In this document: positions 1-11,087 of the stretch, piece by piece | Layout of the letters: each line of letters begins with the position of its first letter | How positions within the stretch are numbered: position 1 is the stretch's first letter | Source: Amaranthus tricolor | Taxonomy: Eukaryota > Streptophyta > Magnoliopsida > Caryophyllales > Amaranthaceae | Length of the DNA: 64,000 nucleotides | NCBI RefSeq assembly: GCF_026212465.1 | Contig: NC_080060.1 | Coordinates: 14,377,927-14,441,926 of the forward strand | Direction: 5' to 3' | Notes under the pieces: generated by a model | Seen by the model: only the letters and a program-made list of their open reading frames with translations | The model's database searches: none | Told to the model about the DNA's origin: nothing | Made by a program: the position numbers and the translations under genes

Positions 1-13
1 AGAATTAATTCAT

Positions 14-2626
14 ATGGATCTATGTGGACCTATGAGAACACAAAGCCGTAGTGGCAAAAGATATGTGTTTGTCATAGTTGATGATTTTAGTAGATTTACT
101 TGGACCTTATTTTTAGCAAGCAAAGATGAAGCTTTCGATGAGTTTGTATCTTTTGCAAATAAAATACAAAAATCTACCAATAATTTAATTGTTCACATTA
201 GATCGGATCATGGCAAAGAATTTGAAAACTCAAACTTCATGAATTATTGTAATGAACATGGTATAAATCATAATTTTTCCGCTCCTAGAACACCACAACA
301 AAATGGAGTGGTGGAAAGGAAGAATAGAACCTTAGAAGAAATGGCTAGGAACATGTTGATTGCTAGTGGTCTACCTAGGAATTTTTGGGCCGAGGCCGTC
401 AATACTGCATGCTATATTTTGAATCGTGTACTAATAAGGCCAATCACTTCTAAAACACCCTATGAATTACTCAAAGGTGTTAAACCAAATATTTCCTATT
501 TTCGTGTATTTGGATGCAAATGTTTTGTTCATGTGAATGGTAAACGAAATATAGGTAAGTTTGATGAAAGAAGTGATGAAGCAGTATTCCTCGGTTATTC
601 ATCACATAGCAAAGCTTACAGAGTTTACAATAAAAGAACAATGTGCGTAGAGGAATCTATTCACATAATTTTTGATGAAACTAACTTTTCAACAAGTGAA
701 CAGGAAACAAATAATATTAAAATAGGTCTTGCAAATTTAGAAGATGATGATGAAGGAGTTAAAATGCAAGATCCAGGAACAGCAGGTGAACAGTCAATAC
801 AAGAAGAGGCAGGGGAAACTGACCAAATCCAGGAACTGCCAGCACAACAGGACCAGCAGACTGTTCCCAATCCAACTGTTCCCGTAGATGACCAAGATGA
901 TCCAGTAGCTGAACTAAATGCAAATCAAGATACTGAATCAGAACATGCTACTGTTCCCTCCAGAGAATTTGTGCCTAAACCTTGGAAATACCAAAGTTAT
1001 CATCCTCTTGATCTGATTATAAGTGATATGAATAAGGGAACACAAACCAGATCCCAACTGAGAAACTTTTGTGCACACTTTGCGTTCCTATCATCACTTG
1101 AGCCCAAAAATCACGAAGAAGCTCTAAAGGATTCCGAATGGATAGCAGCCATGCAAGATGAATTAAATGAATTTGAAAGAAATAAAGTGTGGCACTTAGA
1201 ACCCAAACCAAAAGGCAAGAAGGTAATTGGTCTGAAATGGGTATTTCGGAATAAGCTAGATGAGCATGGAATAATTGTAAGAAACAAAGCAAGACTCGTG
1301 GTCAAAGGGTACAATCAACAAGAAGGTATTGATTATACCGAGACATTTGCTCCGGTAGCAAGGTTAGAGGCCATTAGAATTTTAATTTCTTTTGCTGCAT
1401 TTATGAATTTTAAACTATATAAAATGGATGTGAAATGTGCTTTCTTAAATGATTTTCTTGATGAAGAAGTTTTTGTTGAACAACCTCCAGGTTTTGAGAA
1501 CACCTCTTGTCTTGATCATGTCTACAAGCTTGACAAAGCTTTATATGGCTTGAAGCAAGCTCCTAGGCAATGGTATGAAAGACTATCAAAGTTTTTGATT
1601 CAAAATAACTTTGTTAGAGGAAAAATCGACAAAACCTTGTTCTTTAAGAATAAAGGTTCTCATATTTTGGTTGTTCAAATTTATGTTGATGATATTATTT
1701 TTGGTGCTACTAATGATTTATTATGTAAGGAATTTGCTAACCTAATGGGCACAGAATTTGAAATGAGCATGATGGGAGAACTAAATTTCTTCCTTGGTTT
1801 ACAAATTAAACAAACCGAAAATGGTATCTTCATTCATCAACAAAAATATATAAAAGAACTTCTAAAGAAATATGGACTAAACAACGCTAAAACCAACCAT
1901 ACACCAATGGCTACAGATGTTAGATTAGATGAAGACCTAAAAGGAACTAACGTAGATCAAACAATGTATCGAGGCATGATAGGTTCCTTATTATATCTAA
2001 CTGCAAGTAGACCCGATATTTCATTTAGTGTTGGTTTATGTGCTAGATTTCAATCAAATCCTAAAGAATCACATCTCACGGCAGTCAAACGAATTTTAAG
2101 ATATTTGAAGGGAATAGACGACTTGTCCTTATTTTATCCTAAAAGTGATGTTTATGATTTAAAAGGTTTTAGTGATGCAGATTATGCAAGTGATCTTGTA
2201 AATAGAAAAAGTACATCAGGTATGGTACAATTTCTTGGCTCATGTTTAGTTTCGTGGAGTTCCAAGAAGCAAAATACTGTTGCATTATCCACTGCCGAAG
2301 CTGAATACGTAGCAGCAGCAGCTTGCTGTTCCCAAATGCTTTGGATAAAACAGCAACTAAGAGATTTTGGTATTAAAGTTGAATGCATTCCTATTTATTG
2401 TGATAATACCAGTGCCATATGTATATCCAAAGATCCAGTGCATCATTCTCGTGCTAAACATATACATATTAGACATCATTTTCTTAAGGATAACGTAGAA
2501 CACAAAAATATTATATTAAAGCATGTTAACACAAATGAACAAGTTGCAGATATTCTGACCAAACCACTTCCTAGGGAACAATATGAAAAGATGAGATTGG
2601 AACTTGGTATGATCAAGTTCCACTAA
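14..2626 (+). CDS. copia pol polyprotein: integrase, reverse transcriptase, RNase H (5' partial)
   Basis: This is the C-terminal part of a Pol polyprotein whose real start lies left of the window; the methionine at 14 is internal to the integrase. Integrase core: first Asp in MDLCGP at residue 2, second in RSDHGKEFE near 64, Glu in [11 protein letters not shown] near 101. A long acidic, Gln-rich linker covers about residues 230-330. [25 protein letters not shown] near 430, active site YVDDIIFG near 560. RNase H: SDADYASD near 720, AEAEYVAAA near 760, and the C-terminal region with [14 protein letters not shown]. No stops or frameshifts in 870 codons. All catalytic residues of the visible domains are present, so the sequence shown could be functional if the missing 5' part is intact. 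Confidence 0.92.
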   Translation: MDLCGPMRTQSRSGKRYVFVIVDDFSRFTWTLFLASKDEAFDEFVSFANKIQKSTNNLIVHIRSDHGKEFENSNFMNYCNEHGINHNFSAPRTPQQNGVVERKNRTLEEMARNMLIASGLPRNFWAEAVNTACYILNRVLIRPITSKTPYELLKGVKPNISYFRVFGCKCFVHVNGKRNIGKFDERSDEAVFLGYSSHSKAYRVYNKRTMCVEESIHIIFDETNFSTSEQETNNIKIGLANLEDDDEGVKMQDPGTAGEQSIQEEAGETDQIQELPAQQDQQTVPNPTVPVDDQDDPVAELNANQDTESEHATVPSREFVPKPWKYQSYHPLDLIISDMNKGTQTRSQLRNFCAHFAFLSSLEPKNHEEALKDSEWIAAMQDELNEFERNKVWHLEPKPKGKKVIGLKWVFRNKLDEHGIIVRNKARLVVKGYNQQEGIDYTETFAPVARLEAIRILISFAAFMNFKLYKMDVKCAFLNDFLDEEVFVEQPPGFENTSCLDHVYKLDKALYGLKQAPRQWYERLSKFLIQNNFVRGKIDKTLFFKNKGSHILVVQIYVDDIIFGATNDLLCKEFANLMGTEFEMSMMGELNFFLGLQIKQTENGIFIHQQKYIKELLKKYGLNNAKTNHTPMATDVRLDEDLKGTNVDQTMYRGMIGSLLYLTASRPDISFSVGLCARFQSNPKESHLTAVKRILRYLKGIDDLSLFYPKSDVYDLKGFSDADYASDLVNRKSTSGMVQFLGSCLVSWSSKKQNTVALSTAEAEYVAAAACCSQMLWIKQQLRDFGIKVECIPIYCDNTSAICISKDPVHHSRAKHIHIRHHFLKDNVEHKNIILKHVNTNEQVADILTKPLPREQYEKMRLELGMIKFH

Positions 2627-3136
2627 AGTTAGTTGCATATATTTCCCATTGAAGCATCATGAGAATGAAAAGGTCAGGAATCAATCTCAATATCTTGATT
2701 GAAAATCAATTATTGCATGGATCAAGTAAACACGTAATAAAGTTTGTACTATGAATGTCTTCACGTTTGCATGTTGTTAGTTTGATCAGACCACAGCAAT
2801 ATGTTCATTTTTTCTTTTCTTCATAATATTTCATAATATCATAATTCATTTTGTTTTTCTAAAATTATTTTATTTTGATCTCCTTTTCATAAATAATATT
2901 ATCATGTTGTTTAGAAATTCAACAGCCAACTTAAATTAAATTTTGGGAAAACGTCTTTCTTCACTCAAGTAATGCAAAGGCAATAAAGAGATGGGACTTG
3001 GAGGAGTAACCGTCACTTCAATCATTTAAAAACCCCTTCTTTACGTCATTACACACTACCTTCCCAAACCTTCTCTCAATTTCTTACTCAAGAAACCGTC
3101 CTTCTTCCTTCTCTCAAAACCTTCAAAAATTCAAAA
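2627..3136 (+). other. spacer between pol and the extra ORF
   Basis: About 510 bp of AT-rich DNA with no ORF. The stretch 3000-3120 is pyrimidine-rich, with a TATA-like ATTTAAAAA near 3024, about 110 bp before the next ATG. This is compatible with separate transcription or splicing of the downstream ORF, but nothing here proves either. Confidence 0.5.
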
Positions 3137-4807
3137 ATGAAAACCCCCAAATCATCTAAATCAGGCAAGAAAACTACCAAATCCTGTATACCCGACCAAC
3201 CAAAACCACTAAGAGTAGTTCTTCCACCACCATTACTGCAGGATCCACCACCCACACCAACTGAAACCACACAAGAATCACCAAAACACTCCACTGAACC
3301 CACAAGTACCAAAAGAAATATTTCAACAGGTGGTTCATCTTCCAGAGTAGTTAAGCGCTCAAAGCATGTTGATCCAAACAGTGCTGAAGAGGTTTCAAAG
3401 GAGATGACAGTAGGGTTCGGGTTGGATAAATATTGGTATGATTCTACTAACTTTCCTAGATTGCATGACATTTTAAAGTTTCAAGAATGGGAATCATTGA
3501 TGTCAAACTTCAGTTGCAATTCAATTTTTCCAAACCTAATGAGAGAATTTATTTTAAATTTCTCCAATGATGGCGGAATGTGTTCCAGTGTTGTTAAAAC
3601 CATTAAAATTGAATTTAACAGTGCTTTATTAGGGGAATGGTTTAATGTTCCCAATGTTGGTTTTGATACATATCATATTGGATCGAAGATTGCATTTTCT
3701 GGCATCAATGAACGAATAATTTTAAAATTTTTAGGAGTTGATCAAAAGGGGAAGATCAGTCACAATATTTTGTCTCCTATGCATAAATTGTTGTACAATG
3801 TTGCTCGCAGATTCATTTTACCACGAAACTCAAAACGCAGTCAAGTGAGTTTGCGTGACGCCACTTTAATTTACAGCATGGAAAAACACATTAAAATAAA
3901 TTTTCCTTCATTGATGATCTCTCATGTATCAGACTGCATTGAAAAAAAAAGTTTCATTGGTTATGGAGGATTGTTAACATGGATTTTTAGAAAATTTGAG
4001 GTTCCATTGGAAGGGTTGGAGTTCCCAATGGGTCCCAATATGAAAATTGGTGCTAAATGTAAACAAAATTTGCATTTGAAATTGAATGATGAGGGGGTAT
4101 TGATGCATGAGGAGGTTGTTGAAGTAGAATCTGATGAGGAAGATATTGAAAAAGAAGAAGAAAAATTGAGGGAGGGAGATCAGGAAGAAAAAGAGGAAAA
4201 GGAGCAAGAGCCTGTTCCCACTGACCATATTAAAACAGAAGAAAAATGGGAACAGGATGGAGAAGCTAGTAAGGGGGAAGCAGAACAGGAGGGAGCCTTA
4301 GGAGAAGAGGCTCATCACAATCTTTGTGATGATACAAGTGATGAAGAGATTGTGATAGCTCTGAGGAAAAAGGCTAAATTCATTAAGAGGAAGAGTAGGA
4401 GGTTAGCTTCGAAACGCAAGGCTACTGTGGTTGATGAAACACCATCTGACACCATACTTGAGCCGACACCTAATGAACCTTCCTCTCCCAAGCCAACCAC
4501 ATCACCACCATATCACAATCCATCACCACCTCCATCACCAATACAGTTTACACCACCACCACAATCACACACTTCACCTAATATTGGCTGTGCTAACTTT
4601 GACTCTATTCCTGCAGTTTCCTTACATACCATTCTCTCCAAGCTCCTTGATCTACAGTCTCACTTCCTTGCATTTCAAGACGAAACTCGTGTCTCGCTTG
4701 CTTCAATTGTGGATCAGCTAAACCAAATGGAACAACGTCTTGGTGCCAAGCTGGACACAGTGGAAGTGCAGACTGAGTACATTGATGAAGAAGATACCGA
4801 CCCTTGA
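3137..4807 (+). CDS. extra ('env-like') ORF of Sirevirus element A
   Basis: A 556-codon intact ORF lying between pol and the 3' LTR, the position of the so-called env-like ORF of Sireviruses. Residues 1-85 are basic and Pro/Ser/Thr-rich. Residues 90-320 form a globular region (EEVSKEMTVGFGLDKYW, then LLYNVARRFILP and GGLLTWIFRK) resembling the 'putative plant transposon protein' domain found in many plant retroelements. Residues 320-400 are strongly acidic (Glu/Lys runs), 440-480 are Pro/Ser/His-rich, and the last ~60 residues could form a coiled coil. I see no signal peptide or clear transmembrane helix, so an envelope function is not supported by the sequence. A broken homologue lies in element B at 20300-21874. 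Confidence 0.8.
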   Translation: MKTPKSSKSGKKTTKSCIPDQPKPLRVVLPPPLLQDPPPTPTETTQESPKHSTEPTSTKRNISTGGSSSRVVKRSKHVDPNSAEEVSKEMTVGFGLDKYWYDSTNFPRLHDILKFQEWESLMSNFSCNSIFPNLMREFILNFSNDGGMCSSVVKTIKIEFNSALLGEWFNVPNVGFDTYHIGSKIAFSGINERIILKFLGVDQKGKISHNILSPMHKLLYNVARRFILPRNSKRSQVSLRDATLIYSMEKHIKINFPSLMISHVSDCIEKKSFIGYGGLLTWIFRKFEVPLEGLEFPMGPNMKIGAKCKQNLHLKLNDEGVLMHEEVVEVESDEEDIEKEEEKLREGDQEEKEEKEQEPVPTDHIKTEEKWEQDGEASKGEAEQEGALGEEAHHNLCDDTSDEEIVIALRKKAKFIKRKSRRLASKRKATVVDETPSDTILEPTPNEPSSPKPTTSPPYHNPSPPPSPIQFTPPPQSHTSPNIGCANFDSIPAVSLHTILSKLLDLQSHFLAFQDETRVSLASIVDQLNQMEQRLGAKLDTVEVQTEYIDEEDTDP

Positions 4808-5563
4808 TCCCTCTCCTCATAATTTTAAATGTTTTGTTGGCTGTGACACTTATCAAACAATTTCTCTTCTGTTTTGTACCATTTGGGGTGCAAAATTGTA
4901 TCTGTTTGTTGAACAATTGCTACTTTTCTTTCTTTGCTTTTATTTTCATGGTTTGTGATAATTAACTATTTGCAGGTTTGATTACTTTTATGGTGCTTAT
5001 TTTCATTATTGTTTCTTGCTTTCATTATTAACAAATCTATATGGTTTGTGCTGAGGTTTGATAACTCCCAATTCTTTTTGATTGATGACAAAAGGGGGAA
5101 GATTATGCACAAACTTAAGAGGAGCAGTGAATACACAGTTACATATCTTGGTTGATTTATATTGATTTATATTGCTGAGTTTATGCTAGCTTAAATGATT
5201 ATCTGTGTTTTCAAGTTGATGGATATTTACTTGTTTTTGTAAATTTGTTTTCAAGTTGTTTTTGGTTGAAAATACTTATAATTTGTGTTAGTTTTATTAT
5301 GTTAGTTTAATTATGTCAGTTTAATTAATTTTAGTTTATTTCATTTAAGTTTTAGATTAATTAATTTTGAAAATTTTTAAACATATTTGATATTATGGAG
5401 TAAATCATTTTATTGTGAATGCTTGGTAAATTATATTTTAACAAATTGATTTGCTAAGTTATTTAGAGTTACTTTAATCTCTAAGTATGCTCTAAGAATT
5501 TTGTTTTACTCTATTTTACTTAAGTTTGTTTATAAAGTTTGCCATCATCAAAAAGGGGGAATT
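4808..5563 (+). other. 3' untranslated region and polypurine tract of element A
   Basis: No ORF. Two G-rich tracts occur: AAAAGGGGGAAG near 5091, and AAAAAGGGGGAATT at 5550-5563, which ends at the LTR start. The second is the expected polypurine primer for plus-strand synthesis. The sequence around both tracts (TTGATGATGACAAA and CATCATCAAAAA) is also present beside the LTR of element B. Confidence 0.75.
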
Positions 5564-6824
5564 TGTTGGCCTCTTAAGGTTTTGATGATGACTTCACTTT
5601 TAAATAAACAAACATATTTTTAGAGATTGTTTTGTAGGTATATATCCGGTTTAATTTGAATCGTTGATGAAGCCTATGACTTGATTCGTGGAAGTTGTAC
5701 ATGTCTCAAATATCCAAGAAGTTGGGCAATTGCTTTAGAAGTCAGTTTACTGTTCCTAGAGTTGAAGTCCTGAAGATAGTTGTAGATGGAGACAGTGCGT
5801 TGTTCCTCACGATACAGGTCTGAAGAAGACATTGACTGGAAGTAACGAAAAAAACGTTTTTAGTTTTAGTTAATGTAAAAGGTTAAAATTTAGTTAGTTG
5901 CTTAATTAAATTTATTTATTAATTGGCAAATGATTTTTAACGCCTAAAAACATGGAGAAGACTAATTCCTTATTTGTCTCCTATAAAATCGGACATCCAA
6001 GAGATTTATTCTCTACTTTGAATTAGTCTCCTACATTTTAGGATCTTCCTTTAACCCATGTAATTTTAACCGTGCAAGAATACAGCAGTTATTTTCCACC
6101 TCTACTTTCAACTAACTTCCCACTTTCTTTGGGAGCAAGTAAGTTTATGGAAGTCGTGGGATAAGTGCACCTCATGGAGAACGTGGGATGAGTGCACTGA
6201 TGGCTGTTCCCTTTATAAAAGAGGGAAGCTACGGTTAAGCTGTGTATGCATTAAGAGTGTCTGTTAAAGGGAGATTAATTTAGAAAAATATTCTAAGTTA
6301 TTTTAATGCCAATTAATTCATTATATTTTTCTTGAGCAACTACTTAATTTTGATCTTCTTAAGAATTGGCCTTGTAAAGGGTAATTGAGTGTTTTGTTGT
6401 AATTAGACTTATGGGAAGTCTAAGGGAATAGAGAATAGAAGCGTGAGAAGAGAAAGAGAAGGAGAGAAAGAGAAGAGAAGAGAAGTAGGCCTAAGTAGAG
6501 AAGCTTCGAGTGAAGCATTTAGAGAATTGAGAAGCTTCAAGTGAAGCAAATATTGTTTGGTGTAATTGTAATTGATTGCCTAAACATAGTGAGAATTTTT
6601 GAAATCCCGGGGGGTCGTGGTTTTTCCTTCTTATTAGGCCAAGAAGGTTTCCACGTAAAATCTTTGTCTCCTTTTATTATTTTTCTTTTCGTTTTTAAGT
6701 TTAAGTTTTGTTCTTTACTTGATACAATTCCGCAAAAATTAGAGGCAAAAATCATAAACCTACTACACAACAATTCACCCCCCCCCCCTCTGGTTGCATT
6801 CGATCATCTATTAGCATTCCTACA
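5564..6824 (+). repeat. 3' LTR of element A
   Basis: About 1261 bp starting TGTTGGCC right after the polypurine tract and ending CCTACA. TATA-like boxes: CTATAAAATC near 5990 and CTTTATAAAAGAG near 6212. A purine-rich (GA) tract lies at 6440-6490. Two copies of the partly palindromic motif GAAGCTTC(G/A)AGTGAAGC occur at about 6500-6547. The block with GGGTCGTGGTTTTTCCTTCT near 6612 matches the LTRs at 18182-19501 and 26317-26688 (reverse strand), so all three belong to one family. Confidence 0.85.
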
Positions 6825-8262
6825 GTGTTGAAGTGGTTAGAATTGAAAATCATAGTCATATGCTAAAAATTACGTGTTAAGTTGCGATTTTAAGGGTGTT
6901 TAAGCGTTTTTGGCACTTTTGCGCACAAAGTAGCTCAAACTTGGTTTGTTTTGCAAGAAACTTGGCACACAACACTATTTGGTATATATTATTGTGTTGA
7001 AGTGATTAGAATTGAAAATCATAGTCATAGGCTAGAACTTACGTGTTAAGTTGCGATTATAAGGGTTTTTAAGCGTTTTTGGCACTTTTGAGCATAAAAG
7101 TAGCTCAAACTTGGTTTGTTTTGCACGAAACTTAACACACAGCACTACTTTGTATATATTATTGTGTTGAAGTGGTTAGAAATGAAAATCATAGTCATAT
7201 GCTAGAAAATATGTGTTAAGTTGCAATTTTAAGAGTTTTAAGCATTTTTGGCACTTTTGCGCATAAGGTAGGTCAAACTTGGTTTATTCTGCACGAAACT
7301 TGGCACACAACACTATTTGTCATATATTATTGTGTTGAAGTGGTTAGAATTGAAAATCATAGTCATGTGCTAGAAATTACGTGTTAATTGCGATTTTAAG
7401 GGTTTTTAAGCGTTTTTGGCACTTTTGCGCATAAAGTACAACTTGGTTTGTTTTGCACAAAACATGGCACACAACACTATTTTGTATATATTATTGTGTT
7501 GAAGTGTTTAGAATTTAAAATCATAGTCATCTGCTAGAAATTACGTGTTAAGTTGCAATTTTATGGGTTTGGAAGTGCTTTTGGCACTTTTGCGCATAAA
7601 GTAGCTTAAACTTGGTTTGTTTTTAACGAAACTTGGCACACAACATTATTCGGTATATATTATTAAGTTGAAGTGGTTAGAATGGAAAATCATAGTCATA
7701 TGCTAGAAATTACGTGTTAAATTGCAATTTTAAGGGTTTTTAAGCGTTATTGGCACTTTTGCGCATAAACTAGCTCAAACTTGGTTTGTTTTGCACGAAA
7801 CTTGGCACACAACACTATTTGGTATATATTATTGTATTAAAGTGGTTAGAATTGAAATTTTTAGTCATATGCTAGAAATTACGTGTATGACTTTAGGGGT
7901 TTTTAAGCGTTTTTTGCATTTTTGCGCATAAAGTAGCTCAAACTTGGTTTGTTTAGCATGAAACTCGGCACACAACACTATTTGGTATATATTATTGTGT
8001 TGAAGTGGTTATAATTGAAAATCATAGTCATATGCTAGAAATTACGTGTTAAGTTGCAATTTTAAGGGTTTTAAGTGTTTTTGGCACTTTTGCGCATAAA
8101 GTAGCTCAAACTTGGTTTGTTTTGCACGAAACATGGCTCACAACAATATTTGGTATATATTATTGTGTTGAAGTGGTTAGAATTGTAAATCATAGTCTTA
8201 TGCTAGAAATTACGTGTTAATTTAGTTGCGATTTTATGCGTTTTAAAGTTTTTTTGGCACTA
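6825..8262. repeat. tandem array, nine ~168-bp units
   Basis: Units begin GTGTTGAAGTGGTTAGAAT and start near 6825, 6994, 7164, 7332, 7496, 7665, 7834, 7997 and 8165; the last is cut at about 8262. Each contains TTGGCACTTTTGCGCATAAA, AAACTTGGTTTGTTTTGCAC and GGCACACAACACTATTTGG. Spacing varies from 163 to 170 bp through small indels, and divergence between units is a few percent to ~10% by eye. The array touches the LTR of element A on the left and the peptidase remnant on the right. It may lie in an intron of the CACTA element or be an independent satellite. Confidence 0.92.
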
Positions 8263-8278
8263 ACATATTATTTCTTAG

Positions 8279-8567
8279 TGCTTTCAACAACCATCTAATT
8301 CCGTTGATTGCGGCTATTATACGCTGAAATACATGGATGATATTGTAAAATCCATAAAGGAGGTTGGAGTTGAAAATATAAACGCCGTAAGTATTTGTTA
8401 CATTCTTAAATTTTATTGGTAAAATCTATTGTTTATTAATCTTTTAATTTTATATCATATTATAGGTTTTATACGACGTTCCGAGGGAAACACGCCCTCT
8501 GAGAAATGGAGAGATGCGCGAATTAAAAGACAAGATTGCCGCGTATCTTGCTAATTTTTGTCCTTGA
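8279..8567 (+). pseudogene. C-terminal remnant of a C48 (Ulp1-like) cysteine peptidase of a CACTA transposon
   Basis: Two exon-like pieces, 8279-8386 and 8466-8567, are joined by a GT-AG intron (GTAAGT donor, TATAG acceptor). The first encodes QQPSNSVDCGYYTLKYM: the Gln and Cys of the C48 catalytic centre, in the classic Q-P-x(n)-D-C-G-Y arrangement. The second ends in ELKDKIAAYLANFCP and a stop, a normal C terminus for Ulp1-type proteins of plant CACTA and Mutator elements. A stop codon at 8276 and the tandem array cut off everything upstream, so the His and Asp of the active site are missing. The gene is dead. Confidence 0.75.
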
Positions 8568-9127
8568 TAAATTGTAATTAGTATAGATTTTTGAGGACTT
8601 TAATGCATATTATATATATGTATGTACATAATATTATATTATATATATATACGATCGAGAGTTTATTATTACAAAGATTATTGGTGTTTATTTGTGATTA
8701 TTATTGGATTATTGCATTAATTATTGTTTATAATATTGTACATTATTATTGGATTATTATTAGTATTAAACGAAAAAAAAATACCAACTATTGGCTGCGG
8801 GCTACCCGAAACCGCAGCAAATAATTAAGACTATTTGCTGCGGGCCACAAGAAAACCGCAACAAATAGTCTTAATTATTTGTTGCGGTATTCTTGTGGCC
8901 CGCAGCAAATAGTCTTAATTATTTGTTGCGGTATTCTTGTGGCCCCCAGCAAATAGTCTTAATTATTTGTTGCGATTTTGGGTAGCCCGCAGCAAATAAT
9001 GCCCTTTTTTGCTGCAGTTTTAAACCGTTGCATTTAAATAAGACAATTTGCTGCTATCACTATTGCTTGTGGCAAAAATCGCAGTATAGCCAAAGAACCG
9101 CAGCAAATGAGGTTTTTTCCACCAGTG
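8568..9127 (+). mobile_element. CACTA (En/Spm) transposon, 3' terminal region
   Basis: AT-rich 3' UTR, then from about 8788 to 9116 many direct and inverted copies of a core motif TTTGCTGCGG / CCGCAGCAAAT, the style of subterminal transposase-binding repeats. The end CCACCAGTG at 9119-9127 reads on the minus strand CACTGGTGGAAAAAACC, a CACTA-type terminal inverted repeat. The same core motif clusters at 28830-29100 beside a CACTAGTGG end, so both fragments come from related elements. Confidence 0.78.
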
Positions 9128-11060
9128 AATACTCTTCCCTAACCATGGGTGTGCAAGTACAATGGGCTTATTAAAGCGCAATAACAAGAAGAACACCCAG
9201 TTCCGTGGACTCGGGATCACTAGGTAAGCTACCCTCTACATAGAGAGATCACAAGTCTACGCTCCCCGGGTTATTTCTCAAAAGAAGTGAGAAATATGCG
9301 ATAACGCTCATGTGTTTGGGTATGGTTCGTGTTTCACTCATAAGCGTCCGACTAAGGATTAGTCGGGAATCAAACACCTAATAGAGGCAAATCTTGAGGA
9401 TTGTTTCATATCTACACTCCAGCACAGAACATAGTAATTAGACCAAGTCGAACCAGTTTGTGAAGGGTTGTAACGTAGGCTTGGGTTAAGGTGGGATACA
9501 TTTGGGAATGTGGCGCTAAAGTAGAGGATAGCAAATGATCCAAGATAATAGATACCACAAACACCTCATAACAAACCAATAAACACCATATCCAATAATG
9601 ATATTAACCCCAAAACCACAAATAAAGCACAAATGAACTCTATCATAAAACACCATTAAAAATTTTTAATTTCATCACAATTTGTGTTTTCAAGCTCATT
9701 TCTCAAATGCAAGTATTGATTTCCTCACTAAAATGGATAGTATAAACATGTGGGTTTCTTTGCAGAACAAAAGGAGGGTTTCGTCACTCGATGAATATGT
9801 ATAAGTACATATATGATAATCACTATGTGCACAAGAGGAAAAGGGACAGAGAAAATATGAGCAAAATATGAATGAATAGAGTCATGATAAACAAACAAGC
9901 GCTATACTAGCAAAAAAGCCCACAACATAAGGTAAGACACATCAACCCCACCATCACTTAGCTATCCTCTAAGTCAAGATAAGGAATATTTGGCTCATGT
10001 AGAGTTTAAATAGCATGGATACGAAAGAAAAGGTAAAGGCAAAGCACATACTAAAGATAAGTAAGGCAACCTCTAAGACAACTATTCACACATACTAAAG
10101 ATAAGTAAGGCAAAGCAAGTAAATGAGAGCATAATTGAAAGCATAAAGAACAAGAAATAAATAAACCAACAAGAAACTAAGGAGAAAGCAATAAATAATG
10201 ACAAAAATAATAAAGAACAAGTAATGAAGAACAAGTAAGCAATAAATGAAGTACCTACTCAAGAAAATGTAAAGAAAGAAAATCAAAGCATTTAATGAAA
10301 GTATTGAAAGAAAGAAATAAAGATGAAATAAACTTATATAAACCAAAAGCTTGAAAGAAAGAACAAGAGAAATCCAACGATACGAGGCTTGAATGTAAAT
10401 GAAAGCTTTAAACTACACTAGGGCATAAATGAAAGAAAAAGCAATAAAGATTGATGTTCTAAGTTGAGAGGGAGTCTCTCAAAGTAGGCATAGCTATTAC
10501 ATTCAAAAAAGTTGAGTATATATAGCTATTACATTAAGACCTATTCGACCGAATGGATAGGGCTATTCGCCGGAATGCTTTGTCCATTCGCCTAAATGGT
10601 CTTTATTCGGGGATTTCAGCAACTTTGTGCACGAATCTTGGCATTTCTTTATCCATTCAACTAAATCATCAAACCATTCAACCGAATATTGCTTGCTCGC
10701 CATTTCTAGAGATGTTTAGACTCGACCCAAGTAAACAAACACAATCCATTCGCCCGAATTGCGGGCCATTCGGCAAAATGATACCTTTGGGTGCTCTTAA
10801 TTGCTTCGTTTAAGTGTGCAATGCTTTCCAAGCTTGCCGAGGCCCTCAAGAATAAGTTGTAGTGCTTGGGAATGCTTCGATACTCATGTCTCATCTTCAA
10901 AAATTGTGTCTAAGCCTTGAACTCAGGCCACTTGACCTCGAAATCTCCAAAAACACCTGAAATGACTTAAAACACCTAGGAGACAAGAACAAGGTAAGAT
11001 CGAGCGGAATATGTATAAACCAATATAAAATAGTGAGACTCGACACTATAATGGGGACAT
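9128..11060. repeat. unclassified dispersed repeat, copy 1
   Basis: No ORF of note. The stretch 9880-11060 resembles 51560-53180: both have Ala/Lys-type runs of AAGCAATAAATGAA, then GATTAATGTTCTAAGTTGAG, CAAAGTAGGCATAG, a block of CATTCG(N)CCGAATG-like words, and the ending CACTATAA(T/C)GG. Two copies in one window and no coding content suggest LTR or non-autonomous element sequence, but I cannot assign a class. The part 9128-9880 has no recognised content. Confidence 0.55.
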
Positions 11061-11087
11061 AAATATGTTCTTAAACGAGCACATTAG

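Larger units (their letters stand above)
1..6824 (+). mobile_element. Sirevirus-type Ty1/copia retrotransposon A, 3' part
   Basis: Seen: integrase, reverse transcriptase and RNase H in one frame, then a second long ORF, a polypurine tract and an LTR. The order IN-RT-RH is diagnostic of Ty1/copia, and an extra ORF downstream of pol is typical of the Sirevirus (Maximus/SIRE) lineage. The 5' LTR, gag and protease lie outside the window. Both visible ORFs are free of stops, so this copy is younger than the related element B at 18-26 kb. The LTR ends directly against a tandem array at 6825. The 5-bp target duplication cannot be tested because the left flank is missing. Confidence 0.9.
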
